A stretch of DNA of 57,875 nt from Acrocarpospora phusangensis (lineage in GTDB: Bacteria > Actinomycetota > Actinomycetes > Streptosporangiales > Streptosporangiaceae). Positions 16,112 to 24,165 of this stretch are shown here, in pieces. Location of the stretch: positions 1-57,875 of the forward strand of contig NZ_BOOA01000055.1 of the NCBI RefSeq assembly GCF_016862995.1, written 5' to 3'. Positions within the stretch are counted from its first letter, which is position 1; each line of letters begins with the position of its first letter. A program made the position numbers and the translations under genes. The notes beneath the pieces are model-generated. The model saw nothing but the letters and a program-made list of their open reading frames with translations. It did not search any database and had not been told where the DNA came from.

Positions 16112-17416
16112 TCACCCCGTGAGGCGGATCGGGTTGACGATGTCGGCGAAGATCAGCAGGCCGCCCATGAAGAGCAGCACGACCGCCATCGCGTACGTGA
16201 GCGGCAGGAGCTTGGCCACGTCCACGTAGCCGGGGGCCGGGCGGCGGGTGAGGCGGGCCCAGCCGCGCTTGACGCCCTCCCAGAGGCCGCCCGCGATGTG
16301 GCCGCCGTCCAGCGGCAGCAGCGGGATCAGGTTGAACATGCCGACAGCCAGGTTGAGGCCGGCCAGCAGGTTGATGAAGATTATGATCTTGTTTTCCAGC
16401 GGCGCGGAGGAGGCCGCGATCTCGCCGCCGATACGGCCGGCGCCGACCACGCCGATCGGGCCGTTCGGGTCGCGCTCCTCGCCGGAGAAGGCGGCATGCC
16501 AGACGCCCACCATCTTGCTGGGGATGTCCACCATCGCCACGGCGGTCCTGGCGGTCATCTCCCACATCTCGCTGAGCACGTAACCGGGGCCCTGGCGTTC
16601 CATGACCGGCGTCGGCTTCACGCCGAGGAAGCCGACCTTGACCAGCTTGTCGGGGTTCTCCAGGTCCGGCATGTCCTGGGTGATCAGCTGGGCCTGGAGG
16701 GGCAGCTCGCGCCCGCCCCGCTCCACCACCAGGGACACCGGACCGGCGCCGTGCTCGCGGATGAGCTTCTGGGCACCCTCCCAGGTGCTGATGGGAGAAC
16801 CCTCGATGGACACGATGCGGTCCTTGGGCAGCAGCCCGGCCTGCGCCGCGGGGGTCATCGGGTCGGACGGCAGGCAGTTGTCGCGCTTGTCCGCCTGGGC
16901 GGCCGGGATCACGCACTTGTTGACCTCGGAGAGCACCGGCTTCTGGACCAGCACCCCGAAGCCCATCATGACCACCGCGAACAGCACGAAAGCCAGCAGG
17001 AAGTTCATGAACGGGCCGCCGGCCATGATGATGACCTTCTGCCACCACGGCTTGCGGTAGAAGACCCGGTTCTCGTCGCCGGGGCGGATCTCCTCGGAGG
17101 CGACCGCGCGGGCGTTCTCGATCAGGCTCTGCCAGGGGCCGGTGGAGATGTTGCGGAGCTTGGTGGGGTCGTCGCTGGCCCGGGGCGGGAGCATGCCGAT
17201 CATGCGGATGTAGCCGCCGAGCGGGACGTACTTCACGCCGTACTCGGTCTCGCCACGGCGGCGGGACCAGAGGGTGCCGCCGAAGCCCACCATGTACTGC
17301 GTCACCCGGACGCCGAAGATCTTGGCCGGGACCAGGTGGCCGATCTCGTGCAGGGCGATGGACACCATGAGCCCGACGAAGAGGAGCAGGAATCCAGCCA
17401 GATAGACCCAGCTCAT
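16112..17416 (-). CDS. rip1: Site-2 intramembrane metalloprotease (Rip1/RseP, M50)
   Basis: A zinc protease of 434 residues that cuts transmembrane substrates, such as anti-sigma factors, inside the membrane. The first helix carries H23-E24-I-G-H27, and the third zinc ligand is the Asp in LIPLLPLDGGH near the C terminus. Between them are VTQYMVGFGGTLWSRRRGETEYG, an M50 signature, and one PDZ domain (about 205-290) with AAQAGLLPKDRIVSIEG. In most actinobacteria this gene lies between dxr and ispG. Neither is here; the neighbours are a DUF664 gene and a response regulator. It could be a second paralogue or a relocated copy. Confidence 0.93.
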   Translation of the reverse strand: MSWVYLAGFLLLFVGLMVSIALHEIGHLVPAKIFGVRVTQYMVGFGGTLWSRRRGETEYGVKYVPLGGYIRMIGMLPPRASDDPTKLRNISTGPWQSLIENARAVASEEIRPGDENRVFYRKPWWQKVIIMAGGPFMNFLLAFVLFAVVMMGFGVLVQKPVLSEVNKCVIPAAQADKRDNCLPSDPMTPAAQAGLLPKDRIVSIEGSPISTWEGAQKLIREHGAGPVSLVVERGGRELPLQAQLITQDMPDLENPDKLVKVGFLGVKPTPVMERQGPGYVLSEMWEMTARTAVAMVDIPSKMVGVWHAAFSGEERDPNGPIGVVGAGRIGGEIAASSAPLENKIIIFINLLAGLNLAVGMFNLIPLLPLDGGHIAGGLWEGVKRGWARLTRRPAPGYVDVAKLLPLTYAMAVVLLFMGGLLIFADIVNPIRLTG

Positions 17417-17601
17417 CGGCGCATACCCCCGTAGCGGAGAAAGGTGTCGTTCCCGTTTGAGGGTAGCCCACCGGCCCGGGGCCCGCGTCTGCCCGGGATG
17501 ACCCGCTTTCCTTGATCAGCTTGCCAGGAGTTTGCCGAATGGAGAGACTTCGTTGACACTATGCGTCTGGCCGATCACCCTGAGGTAAGGAGGGAGCCTC
17601 T

Positions 17602-18207
17602 TTGATCAGGATTCTGGTCGCCGAGCACCTGCCACTGGTCCGCCACGGACTCGTCGTGTCGCTCGCCGCCGAAAGCGACTTCGAGGTCGTGGCCGAGATC
17701 GCGGCCGGGGAGGACATCGTGCCCACCGCCCTGGAGGTGAAGCCGGACGCCGCCGTCATCGACGTGGACCTGCCGGGGGTGGACGGGCTCACCGCGGCGG
17801 CCCGGCTGCACGAGAAGGCCCCCCGCTGCCGGGTGATGATCCTCTCCAGCCAGCCCAATCCCGGGCAGGTGCGGCGGGCGTTCGCGGCGCGGGCGCTCGG
17901 CTTCATGAGCATCCAGGTGGGGACCGAACAGCTGGCCGACGGCATCCGGCGGATCGCGGCGGGGCGGCGGGCGGTCGACTCCGACTTAGCGGTGGCTGCG
18001 TTACAGACGGCGGACAATCCGCTCACGCCCCGCGAGCTGGACGTGCTGCGCATCGCGGCGCAGGGCGCGCCCTCCAAGGAGATCGCCGACCAGCTGTTCC
18101 TGACGGTGGGAACGGTCCGCAACCACCTGTCCCGGATCATGTGCAAGACGGGGGCGCGCAACCGGGTGGACGCGGTCCGCATCGCCGCCGACTCAGGCTG
18201 GTTATAG
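17602..18207 (+). CDS. NarL/FixJ-type response regulator with degenerate receiver
   Basis: A DNA-binding regulator of 201 residues, with start TTG 17602 preceded by AAGGAGGG at about 7 nt. The receiver keeps the acceptor Asp D54 (IDVDLPGVDG) and a Ser in VMILSS. The acidic pair is E8-H9 instead of two acids, and the conserved Lys of the GYLLK motif is Ile (GFMSI, residue 104). Phosphorylation signalling may therefore be weak or absent. The LuxR helix-turn-helix is intact (LTPRELDVLRIAAQGAPSKEI, FLTVGTVRNHLSRIMCKTGARN). No histidine kinase is adjacent. The gene faces a SpoIIE phosphatase gene. Confidence 0.9.
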   Translation: MIRILVAEHLPLVRHGLVVSLAAESDFEVVAEIAAGEDIVPTALEVKPDAAVIDVDLPGVDGLTAAARLHEKAPRCRVMILSSQPNPGQVRRAFAARALGFMSIQVGTEQLADGIRRIAAGRRAVDSDLAVAALQTADNPLTPRELDVLRIAAQGAPSKEIADQLFLTVGTVRNHLSRIMCKTGARNRVDAVRIAADSGWL

Positions 18208-18230
18208 AGGCACCTGGTCATAGAAATCCG

Positions 18231-18264
18231 GGTCCCGGGCGAGCCGCGCCGCTCGCCCGGGACC
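18231..18264 (+). terminator. Hairpin after the response regulator gene
   Basis: A 14-bp perfect stem (GGTCCCGGGCGAGC with its complement) closes a 6-nt loop, 24 nt beyond the stop codon. The region from here to the convergent gene end at 18450 holds no credible gene. Confidence 0.7.
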
Positions 18265-18449
18265 GGGAATCGGTGCCGGTTCGCCCCGGGCGCACCCCCC
18301 TGGGCACCCCTGGTCGCGTGCTCCGCCGGCGGCACCCCCGCGCCGCCGGTGGCGACGATGGTTCACGTTGCGTGGGGGGTACTTCAGGGTCCCAGAGCCG
18401 GAGCGCCGCCAACCAGTGACTACACGCATGCTCAGACCCATGAGGTTCG

Positions 18450-19562
18450 TCAGGGACGCCAGATCAGCACGAGCGCGCAGTCGTCGTTGTGCCCCGACGA
18501 CATGGACGTCACCAGCTGGCGCGCCCCGCCCGCGAAACCGGACGGGAGCAGGCGTTCCGCCTCGCCGAGCAGCCGGTCGAGGCCCGCGTCGATGTCCCGC
18601 CCCGGCTGCTCGATCAGCCCGTCGGTGTAGAGCATGAGCGCGTCGCCCTTGCGCAGCACGCCCCGGTCCGGCTCGCAGTGCAGGTCGGGGACGACCCCCA
18701 GGACGACGCCCTTGGCCGCCGACACCCGCCAGGTGCCCGTGCCCGCGTCGAACTTGACCACGGGCGGATGGCCGGCCGAGGTGATCACGTACCCGCCGGT
18801 GGCCAGGTCGAGGCTGAGGTGCACGGCCGTGACGAAGCCCTCGCCCTCCCGCTGCCGGTGCAGGTACGCGTTGCAGGCGCCCAGGAAGTCACCGACCGAG
18901 CCCAGCAGACCGCCGAAGGTGCCGGAGAGCATCAGCGCCCTGGTGCCCGCGTCCACGCCCTTGCCGGACACGTCCACGACCGCGATCTCGACCCGGTCGC
19001 CCTCCCGCATGGACACCACGAAATCGCCGCCGAAGGAGGACCCGCCCGCCTGCTTGAGCACCACCTTGGCGCCCCAGTCCTTGGGCAGCGCGGGCAGCTC
19101 GCTCTGGCGTTTCAGCCGGTCCCGCAGCTCCAGCAGCATGGCGTCGCCGCGCAGGCCCTGGACGCCCAGCGAGCCACGGGTGCGCGCCATCAGCCAGGCG
19201 AGCACGGCGGTGACGCCGACGGCGATCAGCAGCCCCGGCCCGACATACCGGTCGTCAGCGGAGACGTCCAGGATGGTGAGCGCGACGGCCACGGCGCACA
19301 GCAGCACCGCCAGACTGCGCAGCTTGAGCTGCAGCCCGGCGAGCAGCGTGATCAGGATCAGCAGCGACGGCGAGAACCAGAGCACGGAGACCTTGACGCC
19401 GAGCACCCCGATGAGCAGGGCGGCGGCGACGAAGGCGACGAGCAGATGACGATCTTTCGACGAACTCTTCCTCACAAACCGGACAAGTGGCACCAAAAAC
19501 GGCACCCGCACCAATATCGCGCGGAGCCGGGGAGGAATAAGCGGCACCGGACGGGAACTCAT
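18450..19562 (-). CDS. Membrane-anchored PP2C/SpoIIE serine phosphatase
   Basis: About 370 residues. Three or four N-terminal transmembrane helices (about 35-125: LLVAFVAAALLIGVLG, LLILITLLAGLQ, LAVLLCAVAVALTIL, GPGLLIAVGVTAVLAWLMA) are followed by a cytoplasmic SpoIIE-type phosphatase domain. Metal-site motifs are GGDFVVSM, VVDVSGKGVDAG, LYTDGLIEQPGRDID and NDDCALVLIW. Such enzymes usually dephosphorylate anti-sigma antagonists. The start is uncertain: the frame is open to a GTG at 19589 whose G lies in a GGAGG, and I prefer the ATG at 19562 though its ribosome site is weak. It converges with the degenerate response regulator gene. Confidence 0.88.
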   Translation of the reverse strand: MSSRPVPLIPPRLRAILVRVPFLVPLVRFVRKSSSKDRHLLVAFVAAALLIGVLGVKVSVLWFSPSLLILITLLAGLQLKLRSLAVLLCAVAVALTILDVSADDRYVGPGLLIAVGVTAVLAWLMARTRGSLGVQGLRGDAMLLELRDRLKRQSELPALPKDWGAKVVLKQAGGSSFGGDFVVSMREGDRVEIAVVDVSGKGVDAGTRALMLSGTFGGLLGSVGDFLGACNAYLHRQREGEGFVTAVHLSLDLATGGYVITSAGHPPVVKFDAGTGTWRVSAAKGVVLGVVPDLHCEPDRGVLRKGDALMLYTDGLIEQPGRDIDAGLDRLLGEAERLLPSGFAGGARQLVTSMSSGHNDDCALVLIWRP

Positions 19563-19667
19563 GATGCACTCGACTGTATCGGTCGACACCTCCGCAAGGC
19601 AGCCTCTTGACCAAGACCTTGATCATTAAGCACGGATATTGGGTGGCCGTCCCTCTTTGCCCGGGCC

Positions 19668-19673
19668 TACCGT
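19668..19673 (+). promoter_or_regulatory. -10-like hexamer, leaderless start of the eis-like gene
   Basis: TACCGT ends 6 nt before the GTG at 19680, the arrangement expected when transcription starts at the start codon. No -35 was evident. Confidence 0.4.
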
Positions 19674-19679
19674 GGAGCG

Positions 19680-20906
19680 GTGAACCTCCCGATACGTCCC
19701 ATCTCCGAGGCCGAATGGCCCGCCTTCTGCGATGTGCTGGATGAGGCCTTCGCGACCACATTCCATCCCGTACAGATCGACCGATTCAAGGCGCTCACTC
19801 CCCTGGAGCGCACGCTGGCCGCCTTCGACGGCGACCTCCCGGTCGGGGTCACCGCGATCTTCGACTTCGACATGACGATCCCCGGCGGGACCCTCCTCCC
19901 GGTCGCCGGAGTCACCGCCGTAGGGGTGCTCGCCTCCCACCGCCGCCGCGGCATCCTCAACGGGCTGATGCGCCGGCAGCTGCGGGACATCAAGGAGCAC
20001 GGCGAGTCCGTCGCCGTCCTGTACGCCTCAGAGGCGGGCATCTACGGCAGATTCGGGTACGGCCGCGCCGCCGACAACGTCTTCTACCGCATCCCCAAGC
20101 ACGGCTCCGCCTTCGTCGCCAACGCCCCTGCCGACCCGGCCCTGCGCCTGCGCACCGCCGTACCGGCCGCGGCCCGCGAGGAGTTCGTGCAGGTCTTCGA
20201 CGCCGTGCTGCGCACCCGGCCCGGCCTCTACACCCGCTCGCCGGAGCGCTGGGACTCGCTCCTGGCCGATGAGGAGTTCGACCGGCGCGGCGACGGCCGG
20301 CTCCGCTGCGTCCTGGCCGAGGACGACGGCGGCGTGCGCGGCTACGCGCTCTTCAAGATCAAGCGGGGGTTCACCGACCACGACGTGCCCGAGGGCGAGG
20401 TCCGCCTGATCGAGCTGTTCGCCGTCGACCCGGCCGCGTACGCCCTGCTCTGGCGGAGCGTGCTGGACCGCGACCTCTGCGCCAGCGTGTACGCCTGGAA
20501 CCGCCCGATCGACGACCCGATCCAGCACCTCATCGCCGAGCCCAGGCACCTGAACGCGGGCACGCTGGACGAGCTGTGGGCCCGCCTGGTGGACCTGCCG
20601 GCCGCGCTCACCGCCCGCGCGTACGCGGCCCCGGCCGAGCTGGTCATCGAGGTCGCCGACGAGGTCTGCCCGTGGAACGAGGGCCGCTGGCGGCTGTCCA
20701 CCGGCAAGGGCACCTGCGAGCGGACCGATGACGCCCCGGACCTGACCCTGCCCGTGCAGTACCTCGGCGCGGCGTATTTCGGCGGGCGGCCGCTCCTGCC
20801 GTACGCCGCCGCCGGGCTGGTGACCGAGCACCGGGCGGGAGCACTGCGGGAGCTGTCGGCCGCCATGGCGTGGGAGCCGAGGCCGTGGGCGGGGCTGGTG
20901 TTCTAG
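19680..20906 (+). CDS. Eis-like GNAT N-acetyltransferase
   Basis: An acetyltransferase of 408 residues with the tripartite layout of the mycobacterial Eis family: an N-terminal GNAT domain, a second GNAT-like domain, and a C-terminal SCP2-like domain. The acetyl-CoA-binding region is VTAVGVLASHRRRGILNGLMRRQL, and YASEAGIYGRFGYGRA follows with the general-acid Tyr. The last residue is Phe (WAGLVF), whose carboxylate serves as base in Eis. Eis proteins acetylate amines, including aminoglycosides. Whether this one does is not visible. Translation probably starts at GTG 19680. Confidence 0.92.
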   Translation: MNLPIRPISEAEWPAFCDVLDEAFATTFHPVQIDRFKALTPLERTLAAFDGDLPVGVTAIFDFDMTIPGGTLLPVAGVTAVGVLASHRRRGILNGLMRRQLRDIKEHGESVAVLYASEAGIYGRFGYGRAADNVFYRIPKHGSAFVANAPADPALRLRTAVPAAAREEFVQVFDAVLRTRPGLYTRSPERWDSLLADEEFDRRGDGRLRCVLAEDDGGVRGYALFKIKRGFTDHDVPEGEVRLIELFAVDPAAYALLWRSVLDRDLCASVYAWNRPIDDPIQHLIAEPRHLNAGTLDELWARLVDLPAALTARAYAAPAELVIEVADEVCPWNEGRWRLSTGKGTCERTDDAPDLTLPVQYLGAAYFGGRPLLPYAAAGLVTEHRAGALRELSAAMAWEPRPWAGLVF

Positions 20907-20920
20907 CGGGGGCAGCGCCG

Positions 20921-20926
20921 TACAGT
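20921..20926 (+). promoter_or_regulatory. -10-like hexamer before a small ORF
   Basis: TACAGT ends 6 nt before the ATG at 20933, suggesting a leaderless transcript for the 75-residue ORF. Confidence 0.35.
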
Positions 20927-20932
20927 AACGGC

Positions 20933-21160
20933 ATGGCCTTGCAGAGCTTGCAGATCACGGCGATCACCGCGATGCGCGCCCGGGACGTGTCGCGCCCGAC
21001 CCGCGAACAGCAGGAGGCCGCCGACCGGCGGCCGCTGCGGGACGAGATGCCGCGGCGGGAGACCCGCAGGGTCCCGGTCAGGGAGACGGGACCCTTGGGA
21101 TCCTCGGGGCAGTTCGGCGGGGATCAGGGCAGCGGGGGCAGTTCGCCGTCGGTCTCGTAG
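20933..21160 (+). CDS. Small hypothetical protein (75 aa)
   Basis: From the ATG at 20933 a 75-residue frame begins MALQSLQITAITAMRARDVSRP and becomes Arg/Glu-rich (EQQEAADRRPLRDEMPRRETRR), ending in a Gly/Ser tail. It fills most of the gap between the eis-like gene and rpiB and overlaps the 3' end of convergent rpiB by 37 nt. A TACAGT hexamer 6 nt upstream supports a leaderless start, since no ribosome site is present. No known family is recognised. It may be real, but the overlap with rpiB is a caution. Confidence 0.42.
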   Translation: MALQSLQITAITAMRARDVSRPTREQQEAADRRPLRDEMPRRETRRVPVRETGPLGSSGQFGGDQGSGGSSPSVS

Positions 21161-21591
21161 TCGGCCAGCATGGCGATGCGGCGGGCGTGCCGCTCCGCGC
21201 CGGAGAACGGCGTGGCCAGGAACAGCTCCACGAAGCGGACGGTCTGCTCCGGCAGGTGCTGACGGGCGCCGATGCTGATCACGTTGGCGTCGTTGTGCTC
21301 GCGGGCGAGCTTCGCCGTGTCCTCGTTCCAGGCCAGGGCCGCCCGGATGCCGGGCACCTTGTTGGCGGCGATCTGCTCGCCGTTGCCGGAACCGCCGATC
21401 ACCACACCGAGGCTGCCCGGATTCTCGGCCACCCCGACGGCCGCCCTGAGCACGAAGGGCGGGTAGTCGTCCTCGGGGTCGAAGTGCGCCGGGCCGCAGT
21501 CGATCACCTCGTGATGCTGCTCCTTGAGCCACGTGACCAGGTGGTTCTTGAGCTCGTAGCCGGCATGGTCGGAACCTATGTAGACGCGCAC
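21124..21591 (-). CDS. rpiB: Ribose-5-phosphate isomerase B
   Basis: A cytoplasmic pentose phosphate enzyme of 155 residues that interconverts ribose-5-phosphate and ribulose-5-phosphate. Family motifs are MRVYIGSDHAGYELK at the start with the phosphate-binding Asp-His, GVVIGGSGNGEQIAANKVPGIRAAL near residue 65, and the anion-hole region HNDANVISIGAR near 105. Where other RpiB proteins often have Cys, this one has Ser (GGSGNG), as known for actinobacterial forms that use a different base. The GTG at 21591 is the start. It is divergent from def. Confidence 0.94.
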   Translation of the reverse strand: MRVYIGSDHAGYELKNHLVTWLKEQHHEVIDCGPAHFDPEDDYPPFVLRAAVGVAENPGSLGVVIGGSGNGEQIAANKVPGIRAALAWNEDTAKLAREHNDANVISIGARQHLPEQTVRFVELFLATPFSGAERHARRIAMLADYETDGELPPLP

Positions 21592-21666
21592 CCCGCTAGT
21601 TTCGCAGGTCCACTAGAGTAATGGCCAACCCTCCCCTCCGGCCCTTACCTGTTCATGGAGAGCGCG

Positions 21667-22155
21667 ATGCGCGAGATCCGTTATCTCGGCGACCCGGTGC
21701 TGCGCACCCCGGCCGAGCCGGTCACCGAGTTCGACCGCGACCTGCGCCGGCTGATCGACGAGATGTTCGCGACCATGTACCTGGCGGACGGGGTGGGCCT
21801 GGCCGGCCCGCAGGTCGGCGTGGGCAAGCGCCTGTTCGTGTACGACATCAGCAACCGCAAGGGCCACGTGGTCAACCCCGAACTGACCGTCGACGACCCC
21901 GACGAGGTCGTCGAGGAGGAGGGCTGCCTGTCGGTGCCGGGACGGGAGACCCGCAAGCCGCTCTACGCGCCCACCCCGCGCGCGGCGGGCGTCACCGTGC
22001 GCGGCTTCGACCAGCTCGGACGGCCGGTCCAGGTCACCGCGCGCGGCATGCTGGCCCGCTGCTTCCAGCACGAGTTCGACCACCTGGAGGGGCGGCTCTA
22101 CGTGGACCGGCTGCCCAGGGAGACCGCCCGCAAGATCATGCTCCAGACCCCCTGA
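21667..22155 (+). CDS. def: Peptide deformylase
   Basis: A metalloenzyme of about 162 residues that removes the formyl group from nascent N-terminal methionine. The three family motifs are present: GVGLAGPQVG (Gly where most have Ala), EGCLSVPG with the metal Cys, and QHEFDHLEG with the two metal His and catalytic Glu. I prefer the ATG at 21667 because GGAGAG lies 4-5 nt before it. The ATG at 21655 in the same frame contains that ribosome site. No fmt gene is adjacent. It converges with the aldehyde dehydrogenase gene, one base between stops. Confidence 0.94.
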   Translation: MREIRYLGDPVLRTPAEPVTEFDRDLRRLIDEMFATMYLADGVGLAGPQVGVGKRLFVYDISNRKGHVVNPELTVDDPDEVVEEEGCLSVPGRETRKPLYAPTPRAAGVTVRGFDQLGRPVQVTARGMLARCFQHEFDHLEGRLYVDRLPRETARKIMLQTP

Positions 22156-22156
22156 G

Positions 22157-23560
22157 CTACAGCTGGAGGGCCTTGACCTCCAGGAACTCCTCCAGGCCCG
22201 GCTCCCCCAGCTCGCGCCCGACGCCGGACTGCTTGAAGCCGCCGAACGGCGCGAGCGGGTTGAACCGCCCGCCGTTGATCGCGACCTGGCCGGTCCGCAG
22301 CCGCCGCGCCACGCGTACGGCCTTCTCCTCGCTGCCCGCCCAGACCGCCCCGGCCAGCCCGTACGGCGTGCCGTTGGCGATGTCCACGGCCTCGTCCACC
22401 GAGCCGAACGGCACGATCGACAGCACCGGCCCGAAGATCTCCTCCTGCTCGATCGCCATGCCGGGCGCGACCCCGGCGAAGACGGTCGGCTCGACGTAGT
22501 ACCCGCGCTCCAGCGGATAGTCGGTGCCCCCGGTGACCAGCCGGGCGCCCTCCTCCTGGCCCAGGTTGATGTAACGGATCACCCGGTTCCGCTGGGCGGC
22601 GGAGACGAGCGGGCCGAGGCGGGTGCCCTCCGCGAACGGGTCGCCCACCGTGTACGTGCGGGCGGCGGCGACGGCCAGGGAGACCGCGTCGTCGTACTGG
22701 TCCCAGTGCACGAGCATGCGGGTCAGCGCCGAGCAGGTCTGGCCGGAGTTCACGAACGCGTGCGACACCCCGGAGGCGACCGCCTTCTCCAGGTCGGCGT
22801 CCGGCAGGATGATGTTGGCCGACTTGCCGCCGAGCTCCAGCGCGACCCGCTTGACGGAGCCGCCGGCCAGCGCGGCCACCCGGCGCCCGGCCTTGGTGGA
22901 TCCGGTGAAGGACACCATGTCCACCTGGGGGTGGGCGGCCAGGGCCTCGCCGACGACCGGGCCGTACCCGCTGATGAGGTTGAAGACGCCCGAGGGCAGG
23001 CCGGCGTCGTGCAGCACGTCGGCCAGCGCGTACGCGGCGAGGGGGGCGATCTCGCTGGGTTTGAGGACGACCGTGCAGCCGGCCGCGAGCGCCGCGGCGA
23101 CCTTGCAGACGGCCTGGTGGAGCGGGTAGTTCCAGGGGGTGATCGCGCCCACGACACCGGCGGGTTCGCGCAGGATGAGCGAGTTGCCCACCCGGCTCTC
23201 GGCGGCCAGCGTCTCGGCCATCCGCGCGTAGGACTCCATCACCCCGGCGGGCATCAGCGTCTGCACCTTGAGAGCCAGCTTGATGGGCGCGCCCATGTCG
23301 GTCGCGATGGTGGCCGCGATCTGCTCGGCCCGGTCCTTGAGCAGCCCGGCCGCGTCGGCGAGCAGCTTGCCGCGGTCGGCGGGCGCGGTGGCGGACCAGG
23401 CGGCGAAGGCGGCGGAGGCGGCGGCGACCGCGGAGTCCACGTCACTCGTCGTGCCGGCCGGAACCTGGTCGATGACCTCCTCGGTGGCGGGGTTGATCAC
23501 ATTGACCACCTCGCCCGAGGTGGAGGGCGTCCAGGAGCCGTTCACGTAAAGGTGACGCAT
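22157..23560 (-). CDS. Aldehyde dehydrogenase (NAD(P)+)
   Basis: An oxidoreductase of 467 residues that turns aldehydes into acids. The N terminus [10 protein letters not shown] and INPATEE are typical of the family. NAD-site strands include [14 protein letters not shown] and [10 protein letters not shown], with [15 protein letters not shown]. The general base Glu is in [13 protein letters not shown], and the catalytic Cys is in [12 protein letters not shown]. Near the end are [13 protein letters not shown] and [13 protein letters not shown]. The ATG at 23560 has AGGA 8 nt upstream; the frame continues to 23644 without homology. The aldehyde substrate is unknown. Confidence 0.94.
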   Translation of the reverse strand: MRHLYVNGSWTPSTSGEVVNVINPATEEVIDQVPAGTTSDVDSAVAAASAAFAAWSATAPADRGKLLADAAGLLKDRAEQIAATIATDMGAPIKLALKVQTLMPAGVMESYARMAETLAAESRVGNSLILREPAGVVGAITPWNYPLHQAVCKVAAALAAGCTVVLKPSEIAPLAAYALADVLHDAGLPSGVFNLISGYGPVVGEALAAHPQVDMVSFTGSTKAGRRVAALAGGSVKRVALELGGKSANIILPDADLEKAVASGVSHAFVNSGQTCSALTRMLVHWDQYDDAVSLAVAAARTYTVGDPFAEGTRLGPLVSAAQRNRVIRYINLGQEEGARLVTGGTDYPLERGYYVEPTVFAGVAPGMAIEQEEIFGPVLSIVPFGSVDEAVDIANGTPYGLAGAVWAGSEEKAVRVARRLRTGQVAINGGRFNPLAPFGGFKQSGVGRELGEPGLEEFLEVKALQL

Positions 23561-24165
23561 GTACCTCATCCTTGCGCGGGGACTGTCTGATGGCGAGCAC
23601 ACGAACCAGTAAGTGTTGCCATGAGCCATCCCGAAACGGCACATGCCTCAACTTGATCTTGCGGGTCGGCCGTGTGCGGTCCCGCGCAGAGGCAGCACAC
23701 GATCTCCGATATTCAATTGGCCCCGTTGACTCGGCCTTGACCATGTGTTGGCCGTCTTTGCTCAGCGTACGGCGCGCCCGCGCGGAAAGACGAAGTCTTC
23801 CAAGATCGGTCTGACTCCCGCAATACCTGACGGAGAACGATTCCATGCCAAGAGGAAGCCCTGTACCACCCAGGGGGAAAGCTTCCTCCCCGCCCGCTCG
23901 ACGGCTTTCGCCGCATCTGCTACTCAGTGTCATCGACCCGGCTGGGGACCGGGGCAGAGGGGGGCGAACCAGGAAACCGACTGCGCGCCTGACATTTGTT
24001 AGGGCGCGCAACTGGATTAGGGTTTGCATGGATCGACAACCGAAGTCAGAGTTCTCCCTATTACAGGTAGGGCAAATCTTGATTGCGGCTTTGTCAGAGC
24101 GTCGTGGCAGGATTCAGGGGTCCCGCGGCGACGAAGCGGCGGGGTCGTGTGGATGAGGAGCGGAT
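23561..24165. other. 605-bp divergent intergenic region
   Basis: This is one of the longer gaps in the window. It separates the aldehyde dehydrogenase gene from pepN and is noticeably less GC-rich than flanking genes, especially 23990-24090. One 42-codon frame (ATG 24028 to 24156) and several minus-strand frames are open, but none has a convincing ribosome site or recognisable product. It probably carries both promoters and long 5' leaders. I see no known riboswitch. Confidence 0.3.

Noticed and set aside
18208-18449. A small gene between the response regulator and the SpoIIE phosphatase
   Set aside because: Both genes end toward this gap and it contains a terminator hairpin. The open frames have no ribosome sites.
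24028-24156. A 42-codon plus-strand frame upstream of pepN
   Set aside because: It has no ribosome site, no recognisable product and no sign of coupling. It more likely lies in the pepN leader.
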